A DNA stretch of 64,000 nucleotides from Pseudomonas sp. W4I3 (GCF_030816195.1 NZ_JAUSXS010000001.1:2007501-2071500), one strand, 5' to 3'; numbered from the stretch's first letter, positions 1 through 17,826 are shown. Program-made: numbers and translations. Notes: generated from the sequence alone by a model not told the origin.

Positions 1-1
1 G

Positions 2-280
2 AGTGGACCGATAACCATTGCTAAAGTGGCGGGCGCTTCTGCCCAGTCGGGTGTCGCGGATTTCCTGAATTTCCTGGCTTATCTGAGTATCAGCCTTGGG
101 GTTCTGAATTTGCTGCCCATTCCAGTATTGGATGGGGGGCATCTGCTGTTTTATCTGGTCGAGTGGGTGCGTGGTCGCCCCTTGTCGGATCGGGTGCAGG
201 GTTGGGGGATACAGATCGGTATCAGTTTGGTGGTCGGGGTGATGTTGTTAGCTCTGGTCAACGATCTGGGACGACTGTAA
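2..280 (+). CDS. rseP: RseP site-2 protease, C-terminal end (partial)
   Basis: This is the C-terminal part of the inner-membrane zinc protease RseP, which cleaves RseA to release sigma-E during envelope stress. The reading frame is open from base 2, so the gene starts outside the window and the GTG at 26 is internal. Visible family marks are the start of the last membrane region, the conserved LLPIPVLDGGHLLFYLVEWV stretch (the LDG motif carries a zinc-ligand aspartate) and a final hydrophobic helix before the stop. It is followed on the same strand by bamA, the usual order in gammaproteobacteria. The N-terminal HExxH motif and PDZ domains are not in the window. Confidence 0.93.
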   Translation, partial: SGPITIAKVAGASAQSGVADFLNFLAYLSISLGVLNLLPIPVLDGGHLLFYLVEWVRGRPLSDRVQGWGIQIGISLVVGVMLLALVNDLGRL

Positions 281-300
281 CGCTTCGCTGAATTGCGAAT

Positions 301-330
301 CTGCCGCATTTTGCGGCAGTTTGTTTATTG
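301..330 (+). terminator. Terminator-like hairpin between rseP and bamA
   Basis: CTGCCGC (301-307) pairs with GCGGCAG (313-319) around an ATTTT loop, followed by a T-rich run. It has the form of a rho-independent terminator or attenuator after rseP and lies only about 25 bases before the bamA start, so it may uncouple bamA from upstream transcription. Activity is inferred. Confidence 0.5.
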
Positions 331-354
331 CCAGTTGGAATAAGAAAGGACTTC

Positions 355-2742
355 ATGAAACGTCTGCTGCTAACTGCGGTTCTCACCGTATTGATGATCG
401 CCGAAGTTCACGCCGAGTCCTTCACCATCTCCGATATTCGCGTCAACGGCCTCCAGCGGGTTTCCGCGGGTAGCGTCTTTGGTGCCTTGCCGTTGAACGT
501 CGGGGAACAGGCTGATGATCGTCGCCTGGTGGAATCCACTCGTGCGCTGTTCAAAACCGGGTTCTTTCAAGATATCCAACTGGGTCGCGAAGGCAATGTC
601 CTGGTCATCACCGTCGTCGAGCGACCTTCTGTCGCGAGTATCACGATCGAAGGTAACAAGGCCATTTCCACTGAAGACCTGATGAAAGGTCTGAAACAGT
701 CTGGCCTGGCCGAGGGCGAGATCTTCCAGCGCGCTACCCTTGAAGGTGTGCGTAACGAGCTGCAACGCCAGTACGTTGCCCAGGGTCGCTACTCGGCGAG
801 CGTGGAGACGGAAGTTATCCCGCAGCCGCGTAACCGCGTGGGCCTGAAGGTCAACATCAACGAAGGCACCGTGGCGGCTATCCAGCACATCAACGTGGTG
901 GGCAACACCAAGTTCGCCGACGAAGACCTGATCGACCTGTTCGAACTCAAGACCACCAACTGGTTGTCGTTCTTCAAGAACGATGACAAGTACGCCCGTG
1001 AAAAACTTTCCGGTGACCTGGAACGCCTGCGCTCCTACTACCTGGACCGTGGCTACATCAACATGGACATCGCTTCGACCCAGGTGTCCATCACCCCGGA
1101 CAAGAAGCACGTCTACATTACCGTCAACGTCAACGAAGGCGAGAAGTACAAGGTTCGTGACGTGAAGCTCAGCGGTGACTTGAAAGTACCTGAAGACCAG
1201 GTCAAGTCCCTGCTGCTGGTCCAGAAAGACCAGGTGTTCTCGCGCAAACTGATGACCACTACCTCAGAGCTGATCACGCGTCGCCTGGGTAACGAAGGCT
1301 ACACCTTCGCCAACGTCAACGGCGTGCCAACTCCAAACGATGAAGACCACACCGTCGACATCACATTCGTCGTCGACCCAGGCAAGCGTGCCTACGTTAA
1401 CCGCATTAACTTCCGTGGCAACACCAAGTCCTCGGACGAAGTGCTGCGTCGCGAAATGCGCCAGATGGAAGGCGGTTGGGCGTCGACTTACCTGATCGAC
1501 CAATCCAAGACTCGTCTCGAACGCCTGGGCTTCTTCAAGGAAGTCAACGTCGAAACCCCGGCCGTACCGGGCGTGGATGACCAGGTCGACGTGAACTATG
1601 CCGTTGAAGAGCAAGCCTCGGGTTCGATCACCGCCAGTGTCGGTTTCGCACAGAGCGCGGGTTTGATCCTGGGTGGTTCGATCACGCAGAACAACTTCCT
1701 GGGTACCGGTAACCGTGTGTCCATCGGCCTGACCCGAAGCGAATACCAGAGCCGATACAACTTCGGTTACACCGACCCCTACTGGACTGCAGACGGTGTG
1801 AGCCTGGGCTACAACGCCTTCTATCGCACCACCGACTACAAAGACCTCGATGTTGACGTTGCAAGCTATGCGATCGACAGCCTCGGTGCCGGTGTCAACG
1901 TGGGTTATCCGATCAGTGAGACCTCGCGTCTGACCTTCGGCCTGACCGCCCAGCAGGATGAAATCAAGACCGGTGTGTACACCGTGGACGAGATCTTCGA
2001 CTTCACCCGCCGTGAAGGCGACAAGTTCCTGAACTTCAAGGCGTCTGCCGGCTGGTCCGAGTCGACTCTGAACAAAGGCGTACTGGCAACCCGTGGTCAC
2101 TCCCAGAGCCTGACCGCGGAAGTCACCACGCCGGGCAGCGACCTGTCGTTCTTCAAGCTCGACTACCGTGGCCAGTTGTTCCAGCCGTTGAGCGATAACT
2201 ACACCATGCGCCTGCACACTGAGCTGGGCTATGGCGATGGATATGGTTCGACCAATGGTCTGCCGTTCTATGAAAACTACTACGCGGGTGGCTTCAACTC
2301 GGTACGTGGCTTCAAGGACAGCACACTGGGTCCTCGTGGTACGCCGAGCCGTGGCCAGCTGCTTACTGGTAACCAGGGCACAGTGGCTGACTCGGACAAC
2401 GACCCGCTGCCGTTCGGCGGTAACGTGCTGATCCAGGGTGGCGCGGAGATTCTGTTCCCGCTGCCGTTCGTCAAAGATCAGCGCTCCTTGCGGACTTCGG
2501 TCTTCTGGGACGTGGGTAACGTGTTCGACTCCAAGTGCGAGCAGATCAAGAACCCAAGTGGCTTGAAGTCCAACACCCAGTGCAACGACGTGAGCCTCAG
2601 CAACATGGCCAGCTCCGTGGGCGTGGGTGTGACCTGGGTGACTGCGTTGGGCCCGTTGAGCTTTGCTCTGGCCATGCCGATCAAGAAGCCGGATAACGCT
2701 GAAACCCAGATTTTCCAATTCTCCCTTGGCCAGACGTTCTAA
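355..2742 (+). CDS. bamA: BamA outer membrane protein assembly factor
   Basis: BamA is the Omp85-family core of the BAM complex, inserting beta-barrel proteins into the outer membrane. I start it at ATG 355, which follows an AAGAAAGGA ribosome site and gives a signal peptide (about residues 1-20, cleavage after EVHA); an upstream TTG at 328 would spoil the signal peptide. The 795-residue product has five POTRA repeats (about 22-420) and a C-terminal barrel. The conserved VRGF motif of loop L6 is near residue 650, and the chain ends in phenylalanine (GQTF), the usual barrel signal. It is followed by skp and lpxD as in other pseudomonads. Confidence 0.97.
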   Translation: MKRLLLTAVLTVLMIAEVHAESFTISDIRVNGLQRVSAGSVFGALPLNVGEQADDRRLVESTRALFKTGFFQDIQLGREGNVLVITVVERPSVASITIEGNKAISTEDLMKGLKQSGLAEGEIFQRATLEGVRNELQRQYVAQGRYSASVETEVIPQPRNRVGLKVNINEGTVAAIQHINVVGNTKFADEDLIDLFELKTTNWLSFFKNDDKYAREKLSGDLERLRSYYLDRGYINMDIASTQVSITPDKKHVYITVNVNEGEKYKVRDVKLSGDLKVPEDQVKSLLLVQKDQVFSRKLMTTTSELITRRLGNEGYTFANVNGVPTPNDEDHTVDITFVVDPGKRAYVNRINFRGNTKSSDEVLRREMRQMEGGWASTYLIDQSKTRLERLGFFKEVNVETPAVPGVDDQVDVNYAVEEQASGSITASVGFAQSAGLILGGSITQNNFLGTGNRVSIGLTRSEYQSRYNFGYTDPYWTADGVSLGYNAFYRTTDYKDLDVDVASYAIDSLGAGVNVGYPISETSRLTFGLTAQQDEIKTGVYTVDEIFDFTRREGDKFLNFKASAGWSESTLNKGVLATRGHSQSLTAEVTTPGSDLSFFKLDYRGQLFQPLSDNYTMRLHTELGYGDGYGSTNGLPFYENYYAGGFNSVRGFKDSTLGPRGTPSRGQLLTGNQGTVADSDNDPLPFGGNVLIQGGAEILFPLPFVKDQRSLRTSVFWDVGNVFDSKCEQIKNPSGLKSNTQCNDVSLSNMASSVGVGVTWVTALGPLSFALAMPIKKPDNAETQIFQFSLGQTF

Positions 2743-2787
2743 GCGTCTGACCTAAGATAACGACAACGGATTCTGTAGGAGTACATC

Positions 2788-3291
2788 GTGCGTAAGTTGA
2801 CTCAATTGGTCCTGCTGGCCACTGTGCTGGTAACCACCCCGGCCTTCGCCGAAATGAAAATCGCCGTTCTGAACTATCAGATGGCTTTGCTGGAGTCCGA
2901 CGCGGCCAAGAAGTATGCCGTGGATGCCGAGAAAAAATTCGGTCCGCAACTGACCAAGCTCAAGACACTGGAAAGCAGCGCCAAGGGTATCCAGGACCGT
3001 CTGGTTGCCGGTGGTGACAAGATGCAGCAGGGCGAGCGCGAGCGTCTGGAGCTTGAATTCAAGCAAAAGGCCCGTGACTACCAGTTCCAATCCAAGGAGC
3101 TGAACGAAGCCAAGGCTGTTGCCGACCGCGAAATGCTCAAGCAGCTCAAGCCGAAACTCGACAGCGCCGTGGAAGAAGTCATCAAGAAGGGTGCCTTTGA
3201 CCTGGTGTTCGAGCGTGGCGCCGTGATTGACGTCAAGCCTCAATACGACATCACCCGTCAGGTGATCGAGCGCATGAACCAGCTGAAGTAA
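2788..3291 (+). CDS. skp: Skp/OmpH periplasmic chaperone
   Basis: Skp is a trimeric periplasmic chaperone that holds unfolded outer-membrane proteins on their way to BamA. The GTG start at 2788 is preceded by a TAGGAG ribosome site. The 167-residue product has a signal peptide (residues 1-21, cleavage after TPAFA), then a long charged helical region rich in Lys, Glu and Gln that would form the tentacles, and a short C-terminal strand region (FDLVFERGAVIDVKPQYDIT). Size and position between bamA and lpxD fit the family. Confidence 0.95.
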   Translation: MRKLTQLVLLATVLVTTPAFAEMKIAVLNYQMALLESDAAKKYAVDAEKKFGPQLTKLKTLESSAKGIQDRLVAGGDKMQQGERERLELEFKQKARDYQFQSKELNEAKAVADREMLKQLKPKLDSAVEEVIKKGAFDLVFERGAVIDVKPQYDITRQVIERMNQLK

Positions 3292-3294
3292 ACC

Positions 3295-4350
3295 ATGACC
3301 GCGACTATCAAGCTCGGCGAGTTGGCCGAGTTCCTGGGGGCCACCTTGCGTGGCTCCCCGGAGAAAGAAATCACTGGGCTAGCCACCTTGCAGGAGGCTG
3401 GCCCAGCTCAGTTGAGCTTCCTCGCAAATCCTCAATACCGTAAATACCTGATCGATTGCCAAGCCGCAGCCGTGTTGCTGAAGGCCGCGGACGCCGAAGG
3501 GTTTGTCGGGGATGCGCTGGTGGTGGCTGACCCCTACCTGTCTTACGCGAAAGCATCGCACCTGTTCGATCCCAAGCCTAAGGCGGCTGGCGGTATTCAC
3601 CCGTCAGCGGTAATTGCCGAGGATGCCCAGGTCGATCCTGCTGCGAGCATTGGTGCTTTTGCGGTGATCGAGAGTGGCGCGCGTATTGGCGCTGGCGTCA
3701 CCGTCGGCGCGCATTGCTTCATTGGTGCACGCTGCGAAATCGGTGCCGATGGCTGGCTGGCGCCTCGCGTTACCCTTTACCACGATGTGCGTATCGGGCA
3801 GCGGGTGGTCATTCAGTCGGGCGCGGTGATCGGTGGTGAGGGCTTTGGCTTTGCCAATGCCAAAGGTGTCTGGCACAAGATTGCCCAGGTTGGCGGCGTA
3901 TTGATCGGCGACGACGTGGAAATCGGGGTCAACACCGCTGTCGATCGCGGGGCCCTGGCCGATACCGTGATTGGCAATGGCGTGAAGCTCGACAACCAGA
4001 TTCAGATCGCTCACAACGTGCAGATTGGCGATCACACCGCCATGGCTGCCTGCGTGGGGATTTCCGGCAGCACCAAAATCGGCAAGCATTGCATGCTTGC
4101 CGGTGGCGTGGGGCTGGTGGGGCATATCGATATTTGCGACAACGTCTTTATCACCGGCATGACCATGGTCACTCACTCGATTACCGAGCCAGGGGCTTAT
4201 TCATCCGGTACCGCCATGCAGCCAGCGGCTGAATGGCGCAAGAGTGCGGCGCGCTTGAGACAGCTCGACGACATGGCGCGACGTCTCAAACAGCTGGAAA
4301 AGCGTGTTGGGGACGTGACCCCTGGCGGTAATGCTTCATCAGAAGGCTGA
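3295..4350 (+). CDS. lpxD: LpxD UDP-3-O-acylglucosamine N-acyltransferase
   Basis: LpxD adds the N-linked hydroxyacyl chain in the third step of lipid A synthesis. The 351-residue protein has an N-terminal uridine-binding domain (about 1-100), a left-handed beta-helix of hexapeptide repeats (about 100-320, many I-G-x-x-x-x units) and a C-terminal helix with coiled-coil character. The catalytic histidine is in QIAHNVQIG, and a second conserved histidine is in GVWHKIAQV. It starts 3 bases after the skp stop, so it is translated in the same operon. Confidence 0.97.
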   Translation: MTATIKLGELAEFLGATLRGSPEKEITGLATLQEAGPAQLSFLANPQYRKYLIDCQAAAVLLKAADAEGFVGDALVVADPYLSYAKASHLFDPKPKAAGGIHPSAVIAEDAQVDPAASIGAFAVIESGARIGAGVTVGAHCFIGARCEIGADGWLAPRVTLYHDVRIGQRVVIQSGAVIGGEGFGFANAKGVWHKIAQVGGVLIGDDVEIGVNTAVDRGALADTVIGNGVKLDNQIQIAHNVQIGDHTAMAACVGISGSTKIGKHCMLAGGVGLVGHIDICDNVFITGMTMVTHSITEPGAYSSGTAMQPAAEWRKSAARLRQLDDMARRLKQLEKRVGDVTPGGNASSEG

Positions 4351-4461
4351 TACCATTTCCATATCAAGTGTGCACAGCCGATAGACTGCCTCCTTGATTT
4401 GCTAGCGGGGCGTGCTTTTAGTCCGCCCGCCCCCAATCTTTATTACAGGCTTCCCCCCGAA

Positions 4462-4902
4462 ATGATGGACATCAACGAGATTCGCGAATACCTGCCTCAC
4501 CGTTACCCGTTCCTGCTGGTGGACCGCGTAGTGGACCTCAATGTTGAGGAAAAGCGCATTCGTGCCTACAAGAATGTCAGCATCAACGAACCGTTTTTCA
4601 ATGGCCACTTTCCTGCGCATCCCATCATGCCAGGCGTGTTGATCATTGAAGCAATGGCCCAGGCTGCCGGTATCCTTGGTTTCAAAATGCTCGACCTCAA
4701 GCCTGCCGATGGCACGCTTTACTATTTCGTGGGCTCCGACAAGTTGCGTTTCCGCAACCCGGTCACCCCGGGTGACCAGTTGATCCTGGAAGCCAAGTTC
4801 ATCAGCTGCAAGCGCCAGATCTGGAAGTTCGAATGCCAGGCTTCGGTTGATGGCAAGCCGGTGTGCTCTGCCGAAATCATCTGTGCGGAACGCAAACTAT
4901 GA
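4462..4902 (+). CDS. fabZ: FabZ 3-hydroxyacyl-[ACP] dehydratase
   Basis: FabZ dehydrates 3-hydroxyacyl-ACP in fatty acid elongation and competes with LpxA/LpxD for the same acyl-ACP pool. I choose ATG 4462 ([20 protein letters not shown]), giving 146 residues, the usual pseudomonad length; the open frame from 4399 lacks conserved sequence. The hot-dog fold active site is visible: the His of [13 protein letters not shown] and the Glu of [10 protein letters not shown]. Its stop overlaps the lpxA start in an ATGA. Confidence 0.97.
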
Positions 4903-5675
4903 GTTTGATTGACCCTCGCGCAATCATCGATCCGTCGGCCGTCCTGGCCGACGACGTTGAGGTCGGCCCTTGGTCGATCGTCGGCGCAGGTGTGGAAATC
5001 GGCGAGGGGACTGTCATCGGGCCGCATGTGATCCTTAAGGGGCCGACCCGTATTGGCAAACACAATCGTATCTACCAGTTTTCCTCGGTAGGCGAAGACA
5101 CCCCGGACATGAAGTACAAGGGTGAAGAAACACGCCTGGTAATCGGTGACCACAACATCATCCGTGAAGGTGTGACTATTCACCGTGGCACCGTGCAGGA
5201 CCGAGCCGAGACGACGTTGGGCGATCACAACCTGGTGATGGCCTATGCGCATATCGGCCACGACAGCGTGATTGGCAACCACTGCATCCTGGTCAACAAC
5301 ACCGCGTTGGCTGGCCATGTGCATGTGGATGACTGGGCGATCCTGTCCGGTTTTACCCTGGTGCATCAGTATTGCCATATCGGCGCCCACAGCTTTTCCG
5401 GCATGGGCACCGCCATCGGCAAGGATGTGCCTGCATTCGTCACCGTGTTCGGCAACCCTGCCGAAGCACGCAGCATGAATTTCGAGGGCATGCGCCGTCG
5501 CGGGTTCAGCGACGACGCAATCCAGGCCCTGCGCCGGGCCTACAAGACGGTTTACCGTCATGGGCTGACGGTTGAGCAGGCCCTGGCCGAACTGGCTGAG
5601 CCTGCAGCGACGCACCCGGAAGTCGCGGTGTTTCGTGACTCGATCCAGGCGTCGACTCGCGGCATCACCCGCTGA
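4899..5675 (+). CDS. lpxA: LpxA UDP-N-acetylglucosamine acyltransferase
   Basis: LpxA catalyses the first step of lipid A synthesis, moving a hydroxyacyl chain from ACP to UDP-GlcNAc. Start ATG 4899 overlaps the fabZ stop (ATGA), giving 258 residues, standard for the family; a longer frame reaches into fabZ and is not used. The N-terminal two thirds is a hexapeptide left-handed beta-helix, and the catalytic His pair lies in [13 protein letters not shown]. The C-terminal helical domain ends before lpxB, which begins 3 bases after the stop. Confidence 0.97.
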
Positions 5676-5677
5676 TC

Positions 5678-6817
5678 ATGGCTAAGTTGCGTATCGCATT
5701 GGTCGCCGGAGAAGCTTCCGGCGATATTCTCGGCGCCGGCCTGATGCGGGCCCTCAAGGTCCAGCACCCTGCTATCGAATTTATCGGTGTCGGTGGCCCG
5801 TTGATGCAGGCCGAAGGCCTCACCTCCTACTTTCCGATGGAGCGCTTGTCGGTCATGGGCTTGGTGGAGGTGCTGGGGCGTCTGCGTGAGTTGCTCGCTC
5901 GCCGCAAGCTGCTGATCAAGACGTTGATCGAAGAAAAGCCCGACGTCTTTATCGGTATCGATGCCCCGGATTTCACCCTCAATATCGAACTCAAGCTGCG
6001 CCAGGCCGGAATCAAGACCGTTCACTATGTCAGCCCGTCCGTCTGGGCGTGGCGACAGAAGCGTGTGCTGAAGATTCGTGAAGGCTGCGACCTGATGTTG
6101 ACCCTGCTGCCGTTCGAGGCCAGGTTCTACGAAGAGAAGGGCGTGCCGGTGCGGTTTGTCGGCCACACCCTGGCCGATGCCATTCCTTTGCAGGCTGACC
6201 GTGCCGCGGCGCGTACCGAGCTTGGGTTGCCCGACGGCCCGCTGGTCGCATTGATGCCGGGCAGCCGGGGTGGCGAAGTCGGGCGTCTTGGCAGCCTGTT
6301 TTTTGATGCCGCCGAACGTCTGCAAGCACTCAAGCCGGGCATTCGTTTTGTGCTGCCATGCGCCAGCCCGCAACGTCGCACGCAAATTGAAACACTGCTG
6401 GAAGGGCGCAACCTGCCGTTGACCCTGCTCGACGGTCAGTCGCACCTGGCCCTGGCCGCCTGCGATGCGGTATTGATCGCCTCGGGTACCGCGACCCTGG
6501 AAGCCTTGCTGTACAAGCGCCCAATGGTGGTGGCCTATCGTCTGGCGCCGGTGACGTTCTGGATACTCAAGCGGATGGTCAAGAGCCCATATATCTCCTT
6601 GCCCAATCTGCTGGCCCAGCGGTTGTTGGTGCCAGAGTTGTTGCAGGACGATGCTACGCCCGAAGCGCTTGCGCAAACTCTACTACCCTTGATTGACGGC
6701 GGCGAAGAGCAGACCCGTGGTTTCGACGAAATCCACCGCACCCTGCGCCGTGATGCCTCGAATCAGGCGGCTGACGCCGTGCTGAACTTGATTGGCCATA
6801 AACAGGAAGCCTTATGA
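5678..6817 (+). CDS. lpxB: LpxB lipid-A-disaccharide synthase
   Basis: LpxB is a GT19 glycosyltransferase that joins UDP-diacylglucosamine and lipid X into the lipid A disaccharide at the inner membrane. The 379-residue product starts with the family motif [15 protein letters not shown] and has the conserved SVWAWRQKR and [10 protein letters not shown] segments (UDP-sugar binding). The stop overlaps the rnhB start (ATGA at 6814-6817), so the two are coupled. Confidence 0.97.
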   Translation: MAKLRIALVAGEASGDILGAGLMRALKVQHPAIEFIGVGGPLMQAEGLTSYFPMERLSVMGLVEVLGRLRELLARRKLLIKTLIEEKPDVFIGIDAPDFTLNIELKLRQAGIKTVHYVSPSVWAWRQKRVLKIREGCDLMLTLLPFEARFYEEKGVPVRFVGHTLADAIPLQADRAAARTELGLPDGPLVALMPGSRGGEVGRLGSLFFDAAERLQALKPGIRFVLPCASPQRRTQIETLLEGRNLPLTLLDGQSHLALAACDAVLIASGTATLEALLYKRPMVVAYRLAPVTFWILKRMVKSPYISLPNLLAQRLLVPELLQDDATPEALAQTLLPLIDGGEEQTRGFDEIHRTLRRDASNQAADAVLNLIGHKQEAL

Positions 6818-7446
6818 GCACGCAAATGGGCCTGGATTTCAGCCTGGTTGCACATGCCCACGAACTGGTGGCGGGTGTCGACGAAGTCGGGCGCGGCCCG
6901 TTGTGTGGTGCGGTCGTGACGGCGGCGGTGATCCTCGACCCGAACCGGCCGATCCTTGGCCTTAATGATTCGAAGAAGCTCACCGAAGCCCGTCGTGAAA
7001 AACTCTATGACGAGATCTGCGAGAAGGCCCTGAGTTGGCATATCGCCCGGGCAGAAGTAGAAGAAATCGATGAGCTGAATATATTGCACGCCACCATGCT
7101 TGCCATGCAGCGTGCGGTTGAAGGGCTGCACATTACGCCAAAGCTGGCGATGATCGACGGCAATCGTTGCCCCAAACTGGCGATGCGCGCTGAGGCGGTG
7201 GTGCAGGGCGACAGCAAGGTGCCAGCTATTGCGGCGGCGTCGATTCTGGCCAAGGTCAGCCGCGACCGTGAAATGGCTGCGTTCGAATTGGTCTACCCCG
7301 GCTACGGCATGGGCGGACACAAAGGCTATCCGACGCCCGTTCATCTGGAAGCGTTGGCGCGACTCGGCCCTACACCGATCCATCGCCGCTCGTTCGCCCC
7401 GGTGCGCCAGGCTTATGAGCTGCGCGAGAGCCTCATCGAGGTGTAG
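6814..7446 (+). CDS. rnhB: Ribonuclease HII
   Basis: RNase HII cuts the RNA strand of RNA/DNA hybrids and starts removal of single ribonucleotides. The 210-residue protein shows the family active-site segments: [12 protein letters not shown] near the N-terminus (D-E pair), NDSKKL, and the IDGNRC aspartate. It is the last gene of the lpx run before a hairpin and dnaE. The length is typical. Confidence 0.96.
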   Translation: MSTQMGLDFSLVAHAHELVAGVDEVGRGPLCGAVVTAAVILDPNRPILGLNDSKKLTEARREKLYDEICEKALSWHIARAEVEEIDELNILHATMLAMQRAVEGLHITPKLAMIDGNRCPKLAMRAEAVVQGDSKVPAIAAASILAKVSRDREMAAFELVYPGYGMGGHKGYPTPVHLEALARLGPTPIHRRSFAPVRQAYELRESLIEV

Positions 7447-7470
7447 TCGCCAGGCTGATGTTTTGCTCAA

Positions 7471-7500
7471 GGCCCGGTACAATCCCGGGCCTTGTTGTTT
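7471..7500 (+). terminator. Hairpin after rnhB overlapping a possible dnaE promoter
   Basis: GGCCCGG (7471-7477) and CCGGGCC (7485-7491) form a perfect 7-bp stem with loop TACAATC, followed by TTGTTGTTT. This resembles a rho-independent terminator for rnhB. The loop itself reads as a -10 box (TACAAT 7478-7483), with a weak -35-like CTGATG 17 bases upstream, so the same bases may start dnaE transcription. Both roles are inferred. Confidence 0.4.
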
Positions 7501-7523
7501 CCAAGTTACTGCACAGGATCACT

Positions 7524-11045
<3,522 letters not shown>

Positions 11046-11197
11046 TGGCCAGGCGCTTTCTTTTCCATGAAGAGCAGTCGCCTGATCTCGGCCAAACATT
11101 TAATCTCGACCTAAACGCGCCTCTCCCTTAAGGTAGGGCGCGAATAGACAACCGGCTGGCCAGGCACTCCTTGGCCGTCGACCCAAGACGGACGCTT

Positions 11198-12145
11198 ATG
11201 AACCCGAATTTTCTTGATTTCGAACAGCCGATCGCTGACCTGCAAGCCAAGATCGAAGAACTGCGCCTGGTCGGCAATGACAATTCGCTGAACATCGGCG
11301 ATGAGATCGCTCGCCTGCAAGACAAGAGCAGCACGCTCACCGAAGACATCTTCGGCAAGTTGACCAGCTGGCAGATCGCGCGCCTGGCTCGCCACCCGCG
11401 CCGTCCATACACCCTGGATTACATTCAGCACATTTTCACCGAGTTCGACGAGCTGCATGGCGACCGTCACTTTTCCGACGACGCGGCCATCGTGGGCGGT
11501 ATCGCTCGGTTGGACGACCAGCCGGTGATGGTAATCGGCCATCAGAAAGGCCGTGAAGTGCGCGAGAAAGTACGCCGCAACTTCGGCATGCCGCGTCCGG
11601 AGGGCTACCGCAAGGCCTGCCGTTTGATGGAAATGGCCGAGCGCTTCAAGATGCCGATCCTGACCTTTATCGACACCCCGGGCGCGTACCCAGGTATTGA
11701 CGCCGAAGAACGCAACCAGAGCGAAGCGATCGCCTGGAACCTGCGCGTCATGTCTCGCCTGAAAACCCCGATCATTGCCACCGTAATCGGTGAGGGTGGA
11801 TCTGGCGGCGCGCTGGCGATCGGTGTCTGTGATCAGCTGAACATGCTGCAATATTCGACCTACGCGGTGATTTCGCCGGAAGGTTGCGCCTCGATCCTGT
11901 GGAAAACTGCCGAAAAGGCGCCGGACGCTGCCGAAGCCATGGGCATCACCGCTGACCGCCTCAAGGGCCTGGGTATCGTTGACAAAGTCATCGCCGAGCC
12001 GCTGGGCGGTGCGCACCGTGATCCGGCCGCGGCTGCTGCGACTATCCGTGCCGAACTGGGCTCGCAACTGGCGATGCTCAAGAAGCTGGATAACGAAGCG
12101 CTGCTGGCCCGTCGTTATGAGCGCCTGATGAGCTACGGCCTCTAA
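11198..12145 (+). CDS. accA: Acetyl-CoA carboxylase carboxyltransferase subunit alpha
   Basis: AccA is one half of the carboxyltransferase that makes malonyl-CoA for fatty acid synthesis; its partner AccD is not in the window. Start ATG 11198 gives [20 protein letters not shown] and 315 residues, the common length. Visible family segments are [32 protein letters not shown] and [13 protein letters not shown] 152-base gap separates it from dnaE, so it may have its own promoter. A REPIN follows the stop. Confidence 0.97.
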   Translation: MNPNFLDFEQPIADLQAKIEELRLVGNDNSLNIGDEIARLQDKSSTLTEDIFGKLTSWQIARLARHPRRPYTLDYIQHIFTEFDELHGDRHFSDDAAIVGGIARLDDQPVMVIGHQKGREVREKVRRNFGMPRPEGYRKACRLMEMAERFKMPILTFIDTPGAYPGIDAEERNQSEAIAWNLRVMSRLKTPIIATVIGEGGSGGALAIGVCDQLNMLQYSTYAVISPEGCASILWKTAEKAPDAAEAMGITADRLKGLGIVDKVIAEPLGGAHRDPAAAAATIRAELGSQLAMLKKLDNEALLARRYERLMSYGL

Positions 12146-12161
12146 AGTCGCTGAAGTACCC

Positions 12162-12252
12162 ATGTGGGAGGGGGCTTGCCCCCGATAGCAGTGTGTCAGC
12201 CAATGCATAATTGACTGACACATCGCGATCGGGAGCAAGCCCCCTCCCACAT
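12162..12252. repeat. REPIN (GI-type) between accA and tilS
   Basis: Two inverted REP arms, ATGTGGGAGGGGGCTTG on the left and CAAGCCCCCTCCCACAT on the right, flank a variable centre of about 55 bases. The left arm continues as CCCCCGATAG and the right one as CGATCGGGAG, so the inner parts of the arms differ. The form fits REPINs mobilised by RAYT transposases in fluorescent pseudomonads. Confidence 0.9.
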
Positions 12253-12305
12253 TTGCTTTGTGTATGCTCGGCCTACGTACTTCAGATTTTCGGCGGTAAC
12301 CTGTG

Positions 12306-13625
12306 ATGAAACCGGCCCTGCCCGCCAAGCTCCTGCAAGCCCTGACTCCCTGGCGCAACGCCCCTGCCTGGCACATTGCATTCTCCGGTGGCCTCGATTC
12401 CACCGTTTTGTTGCATCTCCTCGCCTCCCTGGCAAAGACCGAAGCGCTCCCGACCCTCAGCGCCGTGCATGTCCATCATGGCCTGCAAGGCGCCGCCGAC
12501 GCCTGGCCAGCGCATTGCCAATCGATCTGCGACAGCCTGAGCGTGCCGCTGCGGATCATGCGCGTGCAGGTGCGGCCTGGCGCCAGTCTTGAGCAGGCAG
12601 CACGTGACGCACGTTATCGGGCGTTTGCCGAAGTGACCGGGGCAGGGGAGGTGCTGCTCACTGGCCAGCATCGCGATGATCAGGCAGAAACCCTGTTGTT
12701 CCGGTTGTTGCGCGGGGCAGGGGTGCGAGGGTTGGCGGCAATGCCTGAGTCTCGCCCATTGGCGGCTGGGTATTTGGTGCGGCCGTTGCTGCTCGCCTCT
12801 CGTGACGAGTTGGAAGCCTACGCGCGCGCGCACCAGTTGGAGTGGATCGAAGACCCTTCCAACGCCGATCCAGGGTTTTCCCGCAATCACTTGCGCCATC
12901 ACGTATTCCCAGCGTTAACGCAGCAATGGCCTCAAGCTGCCGCCAGCCTGGCTCGTACGGCTGAGCACATGGCTGAAGCCCAAGGCCTGCTCGACGAATT
13001 GGCGCATATGGATCTGCGGGCCGCCGATCAGCCTTCAGCCTTTCCCTGGTTGCCTTTGTCTTCCTTGGCCCTGGCACCCTTGCGCGAGCTTTCCGATGCA
13101 CGCCAGCGCAACGCGCTGCGCCATTGGCTGGCTCCATCGACCCGCCTACCCGACAGCAACCATTGGGCCGGCTGGTATTCCCTGCGCGATGCCAGGGACG
13201 ATGCACAGCCCGTCTGGCGTCTGACCGACGGCGACTTGCACCGTAGCGGCGAGCGCATCTGGTGGCTGCCCTCCATGTGGTCGGAATTCTCCGACGCGTC
13301 GGTGAGCTGGACCGACCCGCAAAAACCATTGGAGTTACCCGGAAATGGTCAGTTGAAACTCATTGGCCAGGCGCCCGAAGGTCCATTGGAAGTCCGCTAC
13401 CGCCAGGGCGGCGAAGTCGTCGAAGTGCCAGGTCGCGGTCGACGTGACCTGAAGCGTCTGTTGAATGAGCGGGGGCTGCCCGGGTTCGTCCGTGGCAGAT
13501 TGCCGCTGCTGTATCGGGGTGAGCAATTGCTGGCTGTCCCAACCCTTGCGGGGTTATGGGCCAGCTCATCGGATGACTGGCAATTACATTGGATGCCACA
13601 GACCTGCGATCAAGGTTTGAGCTGA
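12306..13625 (+). CDS. tilS: tRNA(Ile)-lysidine synthetase
   Basis: TilS attaches lysine to C34 of the tRNA-Ile with CAU anticodon so that it reads AUA. The ATP-binding PP-loop SGGLDST is near residue 30, with GQHRDDQAETLLFRLLRG further on. The C-terminal half carries the TilS substrate-binding domain (RGRRDLKRLLNERGLP) and the 439-residue length fits. ATG 12306 is the likely start; a GTG three bases upstream in frame is also possible. It stands alone between a REPIN and pyrG, where accA-tilS is the common order. Confidence 0.94.
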   Translation: MKPALPAKLLQALTPWRNAPAWHIAFSGGLDSTVLLHLLASLAKTEALPTLSAVHVHHGLQGAADAWPAHCQSICDSLSVPLRIMRVQVRPGASLEQAARDARYRAFAEVTGAGEVLLTGQHRDDQAETLLFRLLRGAGVRGLAAMPESRPLAAGYLVRPLLLASRDELEAYARAHQLEWIEDPSNADPGFSRNHLRHHVFPALTQQWPQAAASLARTAEHMAEAQGLLDELAHMDLRAADQPSAFPWLPLSSLALAPLRELSDARQRNALRHWLAPSTRLPDSNHWAGWYSLRDARDDAQPVWRLTDGDLHRSGERIWWLPSMWSEFSDASVSWTDPQKPLELPGNGQLKLIGQAPEGPLEVRYRQGGEVVEVPGRGRRDLKRLLNERGLPGFVRGRLPLLYRGEQLLAVPTLAGLWASSSDDWQLHWMPQTCDQGLS

Positions 13626-13645
13626 TAGAGCCTTTCCGGTAGACT
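13617..13645 (+). promoter_or_regulatory. Possible sigma-70 promoter for pyrG
   Basis: TTGAGC (13617-13622) and TAGACT (13640-13645) are separated by 17 bases, a fair match to a sigma-70 promoter. It overlaps the end of tilS and would leave a leader of about 250 bases before pyrG. In that leader, up to 13898, I see no gene. Confidence 0.4.
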
Positions 13646-13877
13646 ACGCTCCCTTCTTGATACAACTTCTGTGGATTCGCCTGAATCGCAGCAGTTGCCG
13701 ATTACCAAGCAGTCTTTGCTGGGCGATTCCAAAAAATGTGTAGCGATCAACGTACCGGTGTTCCACTGCTGGTCTGTCACAACGCGGCGGTTTTTTTGAA
13801 AGGTGCACTGTGATTAATGCAGGTGATCGGGGGCTTCGGCCTCTCTTCGCTTTCCCCGGCGGCTCGGACCGCTTTAA

Positions 13878-16381
<2,504 letters not shown>

Positions 16382-16434
16382 GCGTCGTTTCTCCGGTAGA
16401 ATTTCCCACGCTTTACGCTCAGGTCCAGGCCTGA

Positions 16435-17826
<1,392 letters not shown>

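Noticed and set aside
328..354. Upstream TTG start for bamA
   Set aside because: It lacks a good ribosome site and would put nine residues before an otherwise perfect signal peptide; ATG 355 with AAGAAAGGA is better.
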